Assembly (NCBI GenBank): GCA_013398055.1
Contig: VZRS01014302.1
Location: forward strand, 1-64,000
Length of the DNA stretch: 64,000 nucleotides
Direction: 5' to 3'
From: Ifrita kowaldi
Taxonomy: Eukaryota > Chordata > Aves > Passeriformes > Cinclosomatidae
A program made the translations under genes and the position numbers. Of this stretch, positions 48,601 through 59,926 are shown piece by piece. Under the pieces are notes generated by a model, which was not told the DNA's origin, did no database searches, and worked only from the letters and a program-made list of their open reading frames with translations. How positions within the stretch are numbered: the stretch's first letter is position 1; every line of letters begins with the position of its first letter.

Positions 48601-51600
48601 ATCTGGAGCCATTGATGGGGAGGACGAAATTGTATGAGTGAAGAAAAAAAGAACATGTAAAATTTGATGCTAGGACTTTTCTAAATTTCTTTGCAAAGTT
48701 CTAAAATACCTGCTTTCATTCCCTTTTTACCCCCATGTCTTTGTCAGGATTTCTGTTGTTGCCTTGGATTACTGAGTACCTTGAAAAAGACTTTACTGAT
48801 GATATTTCTAAGAAAAATGGAAGCAGAGTAATGTAAGCAATATCACAAGAATATTCTCACAAGATTTCCCTTAAGTTTACGTGGTTTCAGAGGGTTTCCT
48901 TCTCTCAGACAGTGTTTGCATTCTGTGGTGACTGGTGACCAAACCAAAGCTCAGTTCTGCATTCTGGAGCTGCTCCTTTCTGCACTTGCTTCTCTCAATA
49001 TGGTTATTTACCTTCTTGATATGGTGTTTCTTCTTCAACTTCCGAATGCATTTTGTTTTAAGGGTGTAAGTAATTTTACATCCTCATGTTTGTCTGAAAT
49101 AACAGACGCTTGAGTGCAAAAGCAGAAGAATAAACCCATTGTTAAAATTCTGGAACTGCAGCACTGTCTGTTCTTTTTTCAGTGAATACGCAGGACTCCT
49201 CCTAAATTTACCCAGAGTCTGGCACAAGAAAGTTAGTATGTTATCACATTTGTGTATGCATTAAGTTCAGTGTCATAGATAATGTCTTATTTGTATTGGA
49301 GATATTACAGTGATGAGCTAAGGCATGTGGCGAACTTCTCAGTTTCTGAAAACATTTTGTAACAGATATTTTTCTTTCAGGAAAAGGAATGTCTGATGGT
49401 CAAAAATACAGGGAGAGCATGCCCACAAATGCTGCTGCAGAAATAAATCTACTATAATCTTGACTGAAGAAAGTATTATCCAATGATCCTGTTATTAAAC
49501 TAAAACCAGCCTGAAAGATTTTATGACACTTAAATTAAAATATGTACTGTATGCATCTGTTTAAGTTAAAGCAGCATGCAATGAAATTCTTCATAAATGA
49601 GTACCTGCCAAAGACACACATTGACTGTAGAAGATTACACTCCTGATAGGTCATCACTGCTGCTACATAAGAGATATCTTCTACCAAGAGCAGGATAAAG
49701 ATGACTTTCTTTATCTTCGATATTTGTACACGGAGTGGCTATTTTCTATGTTAGAAGCCAGTATTCCTGGCATGTTAGGAAACAGAACTGAATGAAAATA
49801 TACCGTGTTGGCAGGACTTGCATTTAATCTGCCGTGTGAAACTGTGTCTTTGTGGGGGCAGAGTTCTGTTATTACCTTACCTCATATTTGTCAATGGTTG
49901 CTGAAGCAGTATCAGCCTCTGAATTGGTAAAGAGATTTTTGTCAGTTTTTGCATAAGTGGTATGTCTAGGGTTGATGTGCAAGACAGATCAAACTCCAAG
50001 GCACTTGACCTGGGAGGTGCAGGTGCTTTTTTAGCAGAAAGCTATGTCCTAGACAGGGTGGAAACCCTGAGGTGCTGTGGATGTTGGGTACTGGTTGTAA
50101 GGGCTGGTCTGCTTTTGGGTCTTCAGCCCGGACTGCTGGAGCAGGATGGTTTGGAGCTGGCTTGGTTTGAATTTGCCAAGGCAGAGATGTGAGCATGAGT
50201 GAAGAACTGTGTAGTCTTAGACGTGTGAAGAGGACCTTTAACTTCTGAGCACTTTGTCTATTGTAAGTATTAACCCAATGAAGCACAGCACCTGTTCTGA
50301 GTTTCTGTGATCTGCAGTGCCCCTTTGCTCTCCGGACCTTGTATATTGGTACAAGATTCTCTGCTGGGTAGAGCCCTGCGCTAAGAGGGTCCTGTATGGG
50401 CATTTTATACCAGTGTAACCCTTGCATAAGAAAAGATGTATTTTTAACAGGAAGATCAAATTGTCTGGTTTCTGTCATTGACATAATGTTAAATGCCTGT
50501 GGAGGCTAATTTCTTCCAGGTTGCTGGTGTTACTGGGGTGCCCTGAGTCTGGCTGTAGCTAAATTGTAGTAACCCAGTTCGAGCAAAGTGAGCAGTAGTG
50601 CTCATTAATCTTTTTTCAGAAGTCCGTCTTCAAAAGACAGCAGTGATGCAAAAATAAAAAATAACTCAGAGACTCTTGTGAGGGAAAATAAAAAGAGATG
50701 CATCATAAATAACCTTGATGAAATATAAGGACCATTATCCTGAGTCAGATTCCAACTGGAAGTGAGTCAAAATAGTTTGACAAAGTGCAGCTGCATCTCT
50801 AAGTTCAGGGATGTCCTGTCAGATTTGTGGCCCAATGTATGTCCAGGCATGCCTCTCCAAGATGATACTTTGAGAATGAGGTAGTAATACCAATTGTCTG
50901 GATATGAAATGACAATATTTGACATCACTTCTGCTAATATTGCCTGCCAGAAAGGGACATGGGGGAATGATCTCTCTATCTATCTAGAGCTAGAATCAAA
51001 ATCCTAATATTGATCAGCCTTGTTCCCTTTGTCATTTCTGTTAGCTGCCCTTAGAGTTGGCTTCTCTCTCGTACTTGATTTCATGGATTGCAGTTTGGTC
51101 TTACGTGTTGAATTCAGTGTTTTCCTATGACTTTATGAACACGAAATCCCCCTTTCTTAGCTGGAAGCACCCACCGGCACCAGGCTGTGAAGTCTTGAAA
51201 AAAATGAAGTTAATACTACTTTTGTAAGCTTTGTCTACTGAAGGTTCAATATTTTAAAGGGGGGAAAAAGTTCTTCTGAGAAAAAGTGGCTCTCTTTTGA
51301 CCCATGTTTTGCGATTTTGTGGGATTTTTCTAATAGTGTGATTCTTACCTATACCTGTAGAATTAAAATATGATTTTGAGGAAGCTTTCATGAGGCTCTG
51401 GTTTGTCAGAAGTAATTTTCCTTCTTCAGAAAAAACACATGGGAAAAACACACTTATTGGGCAAGGCTCTTGGTTCAAAACTCTGTAATGGGAGCTCAGG
51501 CACTAGAGAAGTGTAGAAAGAAACATGAAGCTTTCAGACCTTGAAGTTTAAACATTTTGTTGTGATTTCATAAAACTTTCTGAATTTTCAGGAAGTGTGC

Positions 51601-53457
51601 AAAAGCAAGACTTTGTGGGGGTCTTTTATGCATACCCATCAAAATAGACCACACAGGTGTGCCATAAACTGTTGGGGTTTTGCTGTTTAACTTACAGTTA
51701 ACAACATTTGTGTGGAGGATTAATATTCTTTTGCTAGACCAACAGATTTAGCTAGAAAAAAAGCGGAAAAACTCTCTCACATATAAAAAGAAGAATCAGC
51801 ACACATTAAGTGTTTCTCAGTCTAATGTAGGAAAATTCCCTTACTTTGAGAAAACATTTCTTTTCTGTATGTTAATGTTCTCCTAAAAATCCTTTTCTGC
51901 ACCCAGCGAGGTTTGTATCCCTCTCAGGAGCCAGCAGCTGAAGCTGTGCTCAGGCTTCCAGAGAAGGTCTTACCAGAGCCATGTATGCATCTTCTTGTCC
52001 TTCCCTTTTGCTTCTTGCTTCCCTTACAGTTACTGTCTTAAATTCATCTTCTCTGTTTTAGCTAAGGGTTTCCATATACATAAATATCACTTTGCTGGAG
52101 TCCAGAGAGTTAAGGTCATTATGCTCTCTTGAAAATTAATCACACCAAAGGACGCTATTAGTTAGGTTTAGCCTTCTTTTGATAAATCTCTGTTGATTTT
52201 CATGCCATTTGCCATTTGTTTACACCTCTTTTGGGTATTCCTTCATGAAAGAGTTGTTCTAAAGCCTTACATGCTAGTAAGATGAGATGAATAGGCTCAT
52301 GTTTGCATGAATCCTTTTCCCTTCCTGAAGTATGTAAGTCATTTTATTGTTAATCTTCAGCCATATAGTTCCATCCTGGTTTAATCATTTGTTCAGGTGC
52401 CCAGTCTATAATTTGCCAGTTCTTTCCCACTGAAATTTTGCACAAGTCTTGTATTGCTTTCTGAGGGAAAACAGGTAACAGACGTCTTTATATTTGAAAA
52501 CAGAATAGGCTTCAAATTTATACTGCCCCAAATAAAAAATTAATTTTTCTGCAGTAATACATTTTATCTTTTTTTTAGGGGCAAAAACCCATGAGCTCTT
52601 ATTTTTAGAGGAAAAAAAATCCACCCAGACAATGTTGGTCTGCTTATAGAATGATGGGAGCTGCAGATGGCATAAATACATACTGTTTGTCAACCTAAGA
52701 GATTGTTTCAGTGAAAACCTCTGCTTAGCAGGCTGCATTTTGCAGATGATATTTAAAGTATCTGCATTTTGAGGCTGGAAATAGGCACTTAGACTATGAG
52801 CTCTGTAAAACCAGAGTCAAATCTTATATCTCTTACCCGGGACTGCTTGCATAACATTTGCAGGACTGGTCCCTCAGCTTGCAAAGGTAAATGCTTTGAA
52901 CTCTATCTTCATTAGCACAGAATTTACCTGGCAATAAAAGGTATCTTTGTATCTTGCGTAGTCACAATAATGTTTATTTAAGTATTATCTGATTCCCCCA
53001 GCACTTTTATTATTTACCAATAGAAAAAATTGAACCATTACTTTCCTTCTGAATTTTAAAAAATTACAATAGTGCTGCAATTAAATTACTGAATTCATTT
53101 ATATTTAATTGTGCTTTTGGTTTTAATGTGCTATTGGAGGACATTTCTTTCTCTGACTGTTAGTTTTCCATGCAACATAAGAAAATCTAAAGCTATATTA
53201 AGGAAATATATTACATGGGCACGACAAAGTCTCATTAGTGTTATTTATGGCATGCTGAAACCTCATTAGGAGAAGGTATGCTGGATTCAAAAATGCATTA
53301 CTGAGAATGGGCTTTTTTGGGGGGTTTCAAGAGAAATTGCTTTTATTGTGTTTCTTTATCACATACGGAGTGGTTAGTGGACATGTTGGCTTCCTAAAGC
53401 ATAAAATAAATTAAGATAGAAGAAAAAGAGGAATTAATCTAAGTAGTAAGTATAACC
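45676..53457. other. Unannotated DNA (7.8 kb)
   Basis: I see no supportable gene. A 9-bp inverted repeat TATAGAGGT / ACCTCTATA with an 11-nt loop lies at 46331-46359. Frames of 132 codons (47958-48356, plus) and 172 codons (49966-50484, minus) have no recognisable product. 50410-50425 (TATACCAGTGTAACCC) and 52790-52870 (GACTATGAGCTCTG) hint at old amniote repeats but are too weak to call. 52930-53240 is AT-rich with conserved-element-like composition. Confidence 0.45.
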
Positions 53458-53512
53458 TCATTATAGATTGGGAATAGCTTGCACATGGTCACAAGGAGTT
53501 TCTGTTTACTGT
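53458..53512 (-). repeat. Possible MIR-like fragment, reverse strand
   Basis: CATTATAGATTGGGAATAG, CTTGCACATGGTCACAAGG and AGTTTCTG follow the order of the MIR core in reverse ('cattttacagatggggaaa', 'cttgcccaaggtcacac', 'agtctgtgg'). The copy is very diverged. Confidence 0.35.
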
Positions 53513-53694
53513 TCACCTTAGTTTCAACTAACCATTAATTTTTAACTTCCTTCACTGAAGGTAAAAAGTGACATTTTTCAGCACAGTAGTTTGCATCTTA
53601 AGCAGTAATAATGTGCTTTTAGTGCACTTCAAACCAGGGATGAGTGAAACTCGAGGTGCAGAGTCACAAATAGCCCTATTTAGGTAGTAGCATT

Positions 53695-54291
53695 TGCTCT
53701 AATGAGAGCTATATATCCAGTCCTGCGTAAATATTGTTTGGTAGGCGTACAAGGAAACCATTATTTGCAAGTAAATGAGAACAAAAGGAGAGTCCCGGAA
53801 TTGTCAAATCTCGGGAGAAGTCATTCTGTGTGGGCAGTATCCTTCCCCAGGCTGGTGCTGCTGCCGTTCCGTCCCAGGGACTGGAGCAGCCCCAGAATGA
53901 GATCCCCCCGTTCCTGCTGCCCTGCAGCCGGTGCCCTGCCGCTGGCACAAACCAGATGCCAGCAGTTAGTTCCCCTCCTCACTGCTCCCTCCCGCTGCTG
54001 CTCCCTGCCACCGCTGCTGCCCAGCTGACAAAGTTCCTTACGCTGCCGCTTCCCCGGGTGCCCCTGGCAGTGGCAGTCCCTGCTGGCCTGGAGCGGTGCT
54101 GTGGCCCCTCACGCCACAGCCGCTCGCTGCTAACGCTGCACGCAGCTGCACTGGGGCCAGAGCGTTCAGGTGCTCAGCCCGCTGCTAAAATGGGAGTACC
54201 TGCAGGGCTCTTCAATAATAAACCATCTATTGTTCTACTCACAGCTCTTTGTACAGCCATTCCGCCTGTGGGGTGTCTCTGTTGGCATCCA
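53695..54291 (+). mobile_element. Candidate solo LTR, CpG-rich
   Basis: The evidence is structural only. A 597-bp segment begins TG and ends CA, and is flanked by identical TAGCATT at 53688-53694 and 54292-54298 (a possible target-site duplication). An AATAAA signal at 54217-54222 lies about 70 bp before the right end, as expected for R-U5. The middle (about 53840-54180) is GC- and CpG-rich, very different from the AT-rich surroundings. Doubts: 7 bp is longer than the 4-6 bp typical of retroviral integration, the ends are not inverted repeats of each other, and I recognise no LTR family. It could instead be a small CpG island. The 154-codon frame across it (53830-54294) is rich in Pro, Ala and Leu, as GC-rich DNA yields by chance. 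Confidence 0.35.
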
Positions 54292-54298
54292 TAGCATT

Positions 54299-55236
54299 TA
54301 TGAATGTGCTTTATGTGGTTTATGATAGGAGTCGGGAATGGACAGTAGCTTACTGCCACGGCTGGATCAGTTCAGTGAATCCCAAAAACAGCACACCTGC
54401 TTTCTTTGTGGGTTTTTCTTTCCCAGTAAGCCACCTGAGGTTTTTTGGAGTCCCTTAGATGCCAAGGGATAACTTTATGATAGAGTCACATAATTATTAT
54501 AATCCTAGTTATTTATCAGTTGATGAATGAATAATTCGAGGGATTTTCTGTGGGCCGAACACTTACTTTGAAAGGATTTATAATAATCTAGTAGTTGAAC
54601 TGGATGCTATCTATCCCTTTTTCTCATCCTTTCTCTACCTGGTCACTGTAGTTGTGCCTTTTTATCTTCTCTTTATAGTTGCAGTGGACATAGTATCACC
54701 TGACTGCAGGACCTACAAACTATGTTTGAACTGATGACCCTATTGAATTATTCCCTGCAGTGATAGGAATAAGTAATACCTGCTAAAAAGTGTTCTATTT
54801 AAACAGACAGGGCAGATTGGGAGGGGGTGGCAGGAAAGCATGCAGGCAAACACGTAAATAGATGATTTTTAGAAAGTAGATCAGAACTACCTTAATTTTG
54901 TGTTAATTTTCTTCTTTTATCTGTTTTCTTTTAAGAAGTTTTGGGGAGAAGATGGGGAAGGGAGGGTATCTTGCTATGAGCATAGAGAGACTGGAAGGGA
55001 TACAGAAAGAAGTAAAAGAAAGCATAAAGAAAATGAACTTCAGGGAATGGTTCAGCAGGTTAGTGGTCAGTACTAGAGGATGTTTGCAGTAAGGCCATAG
55101 GAAGTGGCTGGTTATGTCTGATACTGTCATTGCGCCAGGTACAGCTGACGTGCTCTTCCGGGAGCAGCATCAGAAAGTGCTTCCCATCGTGGTGAAGCCA
55201 CTTTGCTGTCAGTATGCATGTGTGTGTGCTCTCAAC
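54299..55236. other. Unannotated DNA
   Basis: No gene or repeat family recognised. Confidence 0.5.
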
Positions 55237-55905
55237 TCACTCTGGGTTCTTCCTGTAAGTCTGCTGCCTTTGCAGGAAAAGGTACAACAAAAAGAGGACA
55301 AAAGGAACAGGCCTAGAGGGTAAGGACAAGTTGAATTCACTCAGACAAAACAAAACAGAGCATTTCAAATAGAGAAAGAAATGAGGGGAGTAGATAAAAG
55401 TGAGGAATTGATGAGTATCCCCTGGCTTTTTTTCAGAAGTGTCTACCTGCTCAGATTCACATGGATGAAGGAGAACAAGGCAGATGATGTTGTACTGATG
55501 CCTTAGGGAGATTAAAGTCATGGGTCTAAGGGTTGCTGGAACACGTGGAATAAACAATCTGAGTCTTTTTTCTTCCGTCTGAGATGCAGCTATCTTGTGC
55601 TGTGTGAAGAGAAAGCTATGACCAGGTTTCATCCTTCCTTCTCCCTCTGTACTCTGCACCCATTCTCCACGTTGCACTGGTGATGAAAAATACTTAATCT
55701 TTTCACCTTTGCCAGCCTGCGTACCTGGCTTACCATGTAGATTGACCAGTACTGCCTCTTCTGTGACAAAACAAAATGATGGAGCCTTACTAAAAACACT
55801 GCTGCCACATATTTTAGATGTGCTTACATTCACACTCTTGTTCTGATGGATTCCCAGCACTCCTAAAGCCACACAGGGTGATAAGCATCTCCAGAAGATG
55901 CACAT
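55237..55905 (-). CDS. Longest ORF in window (222 codons), orphan
   Basis: This is the longest uninterrupted frame here. I do not recognise the product. It has no known domain. Residues 1-17 are hydrophobic with cysteines, and the C-terminal part (about 170-211) is very Leu/Phe/Ser-rich. The plus strand is purine-rich over much of this stretch, which depletes minus-strand stops, so the frame may be compositional. No promoter, splice structure or retroelement context supports a gene. The start is the first ATG; several internal ATGs exist. Confidence 0.1.
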   Translation of the reverse strand: MCIFWRCLSPCVALGVLGIHQNKSVNVSTSKICGSSVFSKAPSFCFVTEEAVLVNLHGKPGTQAGKGEKIKYFSSPVQRGEWVQSTEGEGRMKPGHSFLFTQHKIAASQTEEKRLRLFIPRVPATLRPMTLISLRHQYNIICLVLLHPCESEQVDTSEKKPGDTHQFLTFIYSPHFFLYLKCSVLFCLSEFNLSLPSRPVPFVLFLLYLFLQRQQTYRKNPE

Positions 55906-55919
55906 GCACCTTAGAAAGA

Positions 55920-55996
55920 GCTTATATTATATATATAAGCATATATAAATAAGCACATATTTATATATATATATATATATTTTAAATATATATAAG
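55920..55996. repeat. AT microsatellite with dyad symmetry
   Basis: Alternating TA sequence with interruptions. It opens with an 8-bp-arm dyad, GCTTATAT..ATATAAGC (55920-55940), and contains a long pure TATATA run near 55962-55980. It is probably length-variable and prone to cruciform formation. The minus frame 55927-56250 runs into it and its end is simple sequence. Confidence 0.9.
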
Positions 55997-57558
55997 CAGT
56001 ATTGCTTTATAACAAATCCAGGCACAGTCCTGAAAAAGGTTTCAGCGTAAGGGGTTCCTATCCATAGAACCTTCATAGAACAAAGCTGTGCGTGAGGCAG
56101 AAGATCTGAGCCACTCCTGATGCCAAAGCAGAAGACAGTTTGTTTTAGTGACATCCACTTGCAAGGTGAAAGAGGAGACCCGATGGCTGTGGAGGAAAAC
56201 AGGGTGGCAAGCACCTCAGGGTTATCTCTAGCTGTAAGTAAGCAGTACATCCGATTTAGGCAAATTAAGAAATCAAAGCAATCTCACTCAAATCCACATG
56301 TGTCTTACCATTTTGACTTCAGAATTTTTGTCCTCTGTTATTTGGGATGATCATGGTAACTTTCTTGACGTGGGGATTGCTAGTCTGTCCTTCTATCATT
56401 AAAATTGTCATTTTAAATCTTGTCTTTTATAATAGTTCTTAATAGCACTACAATGTAAGGTTAGGGCATGCTAAAGTTAGAAGACTCCAGACACATTCAT
56501 GTTGAGCCAGGGAAAGCTTTATGTGATTAAGATGGATGCTTCTGTTATGACCGCTTGTTTTTACATGTCTTACTATTAGAGGGGAGGCAAAGAAACCACA
56601 AAGGCCAGTAAGAGTTCTTGCACTGTTAGCTGGATTTCCCAATATCCCTGTGGAAGGAAAAGGGACAAGTCAGGATTCCTTTTGCATTTGTTTTTGGGAG
56701 CATTTGCATCCTCAAATGAGTAAAAAAGGAGTAATTTTCCATTGCGGCCAAATTCCTGACAGACCGTGACACTTCCACAATAGTCATCACATTGAGGGCT
56801 GGTGTCACATGGAGATGTACTGGCAGTACTTGCACGGAGGCCTACTTCGGAAAGAAAAGCAGGCAAATTTCATTCCAGTTCCTCTCTAAAGAGGACATGA
56901 GAGGAAAATGACAATGAATTTGATTTTTGTTCTCTTTCCTTTTCACAAAGTGAGGGTGTCTCCTGCAGCCGTACACAAAGGCTGCAGGAACTTGCACCTG
57001 TCACTAGGAAACCTGCCTTAAGATTTAACGCAATGTTCGACTTGAAAGTTTTCTACCATTTTCCCTTTGTCTGTTCTGTATGTTGTTATTGTTACTAATC
57101 TTCTGTTATCAAGAATAGAGCAGGCTATTTGTTGCTCAAGTGTCCGTGATGGTGTGTGAGAAATTAATCTGAAGACACTTGGAACTTCTCCACCACATCA
57201 GCATTGATTGGGTGGAGAAACTGAAGATTATTAGTTTGCAGGAATGCCTGCTTTTTATTATAAAGCCTAAATAAAAGCAGCATAAGAAATGAGAGAGAAG
57301 AATAGAATGTGTGAAAGGCAAGGCTCTGCCTTGAACACGGCACAGCAGTTGTTGCCCTTTTATAAATGGGAAATGAAAACCAGCTACTGGTGACCTTACC
57401 GAGCTCCTCAAGTTTGCTAAGCAGAAAGCGGTTGTGTTGGAGTCAAACACTTTCCTTAGTTACTGTTAATTTTTATCTTGAAGAATAATTTTTGAAGAAT
57501 TTAAGAGGAGTCTTAAGCTCAGCCAGCGATTTGGGGAAAAGGAGAAAATAGCCGTACT
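55997..57558. other. Unannotated DNA
   Basis: No gene or repeat family recognised. A loose inverted pair CTGCTTTT / AAAAGCAG occurs at about 57250-57283. Confidence 0.5.
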
Positions 57559-57870
57559 GTGATTCCCATGAAGCTTGGTGGTCTCCAGAGGGATGCAGCA
57601 GAAAATGGTGAACCTACCCCAGAGAATGGAGCAGAATATGTGGATCTGATCAAAATGAAGCTGGAATCCTTGGCTAGTGATGCTAAATTGGTATTTGCCC
57701 CCACGAAAATAAGACTCTTACAGATCGAAGACCATTTTTTGAAAACTCCCAGCCATTTTCCCCATGGATCCCATGGCAGTTGCAGGGTGGTTGAGGAAGG
57801 GTTGTTCTCTTTCGGAAGAGTTGGGTTTGCTTGTTGCCCTTGGAGTGTCAACCCAGTGGGCTTCCACTGA
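57559..57870 (+). CDS. Orphan 103-codon ORF, charged helical start
   Basis: I do not recognise this frame. The first half (about residues 12-60) is charged and helix-like (a PENGAEYVDLIKMKLESLAS stretch), unlike most chance frames; the second half is Gly/His/Cys-rich and looks like non-coding read-through. A 130-codon minus frame overlaps it completely (57519-57911). It may be a remnant of an exon, retrocopy or retroelement, or chance. There is no splice or regulatory support. Confidence 0.12.
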   Translation: MIPMKLGGLQRDAAENGEPTPENGAEYVDLIKMKLESLASDAKLVFAPTKIRLLQIEDHFLKTPSHFPHGSHGSCRVVEEGLFSFGRVGFACCPWSVNPVGFH

Positions 57871-59119
57871 GCACCAAGCACACCAACTATGCTGCTCTTC
57901 ACCACAGTCAATAGTTACTTACTTTTTAAATCTGGGCAGCGTGCTGGTAGCTTTGCAAGAGGGNGGTTTGCCATGGCATTTTCAGCTTATTTTATCTCTT
58001 TTCAGTAGCTGTATGACCTAAAATTTTATCATGGGGAAAAAAAACCCAGAAGGGTTTTTCTGTGCTCTCTTCCTTTTAGCCAAGCAGATCCTTGCACTCA
58101 GGTCTTCTTTTCAGGTCTTCTAATTTGTACAAAATCAGTCATAAAAATTAGAAATGATAGAGTCCTGTTAGTCCTTCTAGTGGAGGATTGTTCTTTCCTC
58201 ATAGACACCATTCTTCTTGTAGATTAGTTTTATATGACTCTCTTGATAAGAACTAGAATATTCAAGGGGATATTGTCTCCGATACATAATTTTAAAGATG
58301 ACCGTATAGATGTTTGTAAGATCAAAGTTAATGTCGTTGGTTTGTCTTCCAAAGGTCCCAGTATCAATACTCTTTATTTAAATTCAGAAGTGGGTCTGAG
58401 TATAATGCATTTAGTTGACTGTAATCCATTTAGAAATAATTTTGTGCTGGTTTTGAAAGGGGCGTGGTTGAGGTGGACATCTCAGGTCCCGCACTACATC
58501 TGCTGATGGCCCCTGAAATCTGTGGCTGCTGCAGGGCAGGTCCTGCACCAGAGAAGCTCCTTTTAGCACATGTTATTTAGTAATGTAATATCTTATACAA
58601 GGGCCAGTTATTCAAGCTGTAAATGGAAGAGCTGAATTGCCCCATAAATTTGAGGCTTATTGATGTGAGTTGCTTCTAATATTTCTATAGGTAAAAATCC
58701 ACTTATTGATCACTTGGGCACTGTCTTACTTCTGACATTAATTTAGTTGTAGATTAGGCTGGAATGTATTACTTTCATAAAGATCCTTAGTGGCTGGAGT
58801 CATGCAGTGAAACTGAAGCACAAATACCAGCAGACTGTATGGCTCATGACACCGCCTGAAATAGCAAGCAGCACCAGTGAGCTGGCGTGCTTTCAGTTCG
58901 GCTTCCACTGAGAAGGCTTATTACAATAACAAACAACAGGGCTTTAACAAAAGAGGTCTCTTATTTGAGCTGCTCAGGGGTCATCTGCAAAAGCCTCCCA
59001 GTAGGTGCTTTAGGAGGAATAAGAAGGCTTCAGCAAAGGATTTGGGCTAGTATATGTCCCACACTGGAATAGAGTCACAAGGGATTAACAGAGCAAGTGT
59101 GTGAAACCAGCTGTAATCT
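57871..59119. other. Unannotated DNA, old LTR on its right
   Basis: No gene recognised. It contains one unresolved base (57964). Confidence 0.5.
57964..57964. other. Ambiguous base (N)
   Basis: A single undetermined base lies in GGGNGGTTTG. The neighbouring frame translation contains one unknown residue for this reason. Confidence 1.
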
Positions 59120-59854
59120 TGGTGGGTTGACTGGATGCCAGGTGTCTGCCAAGCTCCTCCATCACACCCTTCTCAGCTGGACTGGGAAGAGAAAATAGAA
59201 CCCTCCTCCCCTCAGAGTCACAGGGAGATGGGGTATGAGGGGGAGCTGTGGTCAGTTCATCACACTTCATCTCTGTGGCTTCTTCCTTTTCTCACTCTTC
59301 CCCTGCTCCAGGATGGGATCCCTCCCATGGGAAACAGTCCTCCATGATCTTCTTCAAGTTCCCACAAACTGCTCCAGTGTGGGTCCCTTCCACGGGATGC
59401 AGTCCTTCAGGCTGCTCCTGCATGGATCCCCCAAGGGGTAGCAAGTCCTAAGAGCAAACTTGCTCCAGTGTGAACTTCTCTTTCCTGTTCCACGGGTCCT
59501 GCCAGGAGCCTGCTCCGTTGTGGGCTTTTCACAGGATCACAGACTCTTTTCAGTTCATCCACCTTCTCTGCCATGGGGTCCTGCACAGGCTGCAGGTGGA
59601 TCTCTGCTCCACTGTGCAACTCCATGGGCTGCAGGGGCACACTGCCTCACCATGGTCTGGACCACGGGCTGCAGGGGAATCTCTGCTCTGGTGCCCTCTG
59701 GTGCCTCCCTGCCCTCCTTCTTCACTCACCTGGGTGTCTGCAGGGCTGTTCCTCCCATAGGTTCTTCTGGTTGTTGTGATGCCTTCAAAATCTAGAAACA
59801 GAGCAACATGCTTTCGAGACAGTATTAATATAGGAAGTAATATAAAAGCAGGTC

Positions 59855-59861
59855 TTTAATT
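59855..59861 (-). terminator. LTR polyadenylation signal AATTAAA
   Basis: TTTAATT on the plus strand is AATTAAA on the LTR sense strand, about 57 nt past the TATA box and 72 nt before the LTR end. That is the expected place for the R-region poly(A) signal. Confidence 0.45.
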
Positions 59862-59917
59862 GGAGGCCTCCAGGTGCAAATATGGCAAAATGCACACATG
59901 ATACAGGACTTCTACAA

Positions 59918-59926
59918 TTTTATAAG
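59918..59926 (-). promoter_or_regulatory. LTR TATA box
   Basis: CTTATAAAA on the minus strand is the only good TATA box at the expected U3/R position of the younger LTR. Transcription would start about 25-30 nt further, near 59890, and run toward lower coordinates. Confidence 0.45.

Noticed and set aside
53830..54294. 154-codon Pro/Ala/Leu-rich frame
   Set aside because: GC-rich DNA has few stops; overlapping frames are open on both strands and composition is low-complexity.
54481..54500. TAGAGTCACATAATT, CR1-like word
   Set aside because: Short chance match only.
59407..59795. Several overlapping frames of 60-111 codons
   Set aside because: They lie in the GC-rich repeated modules of the older LTR and correspond to no retroviral protein.
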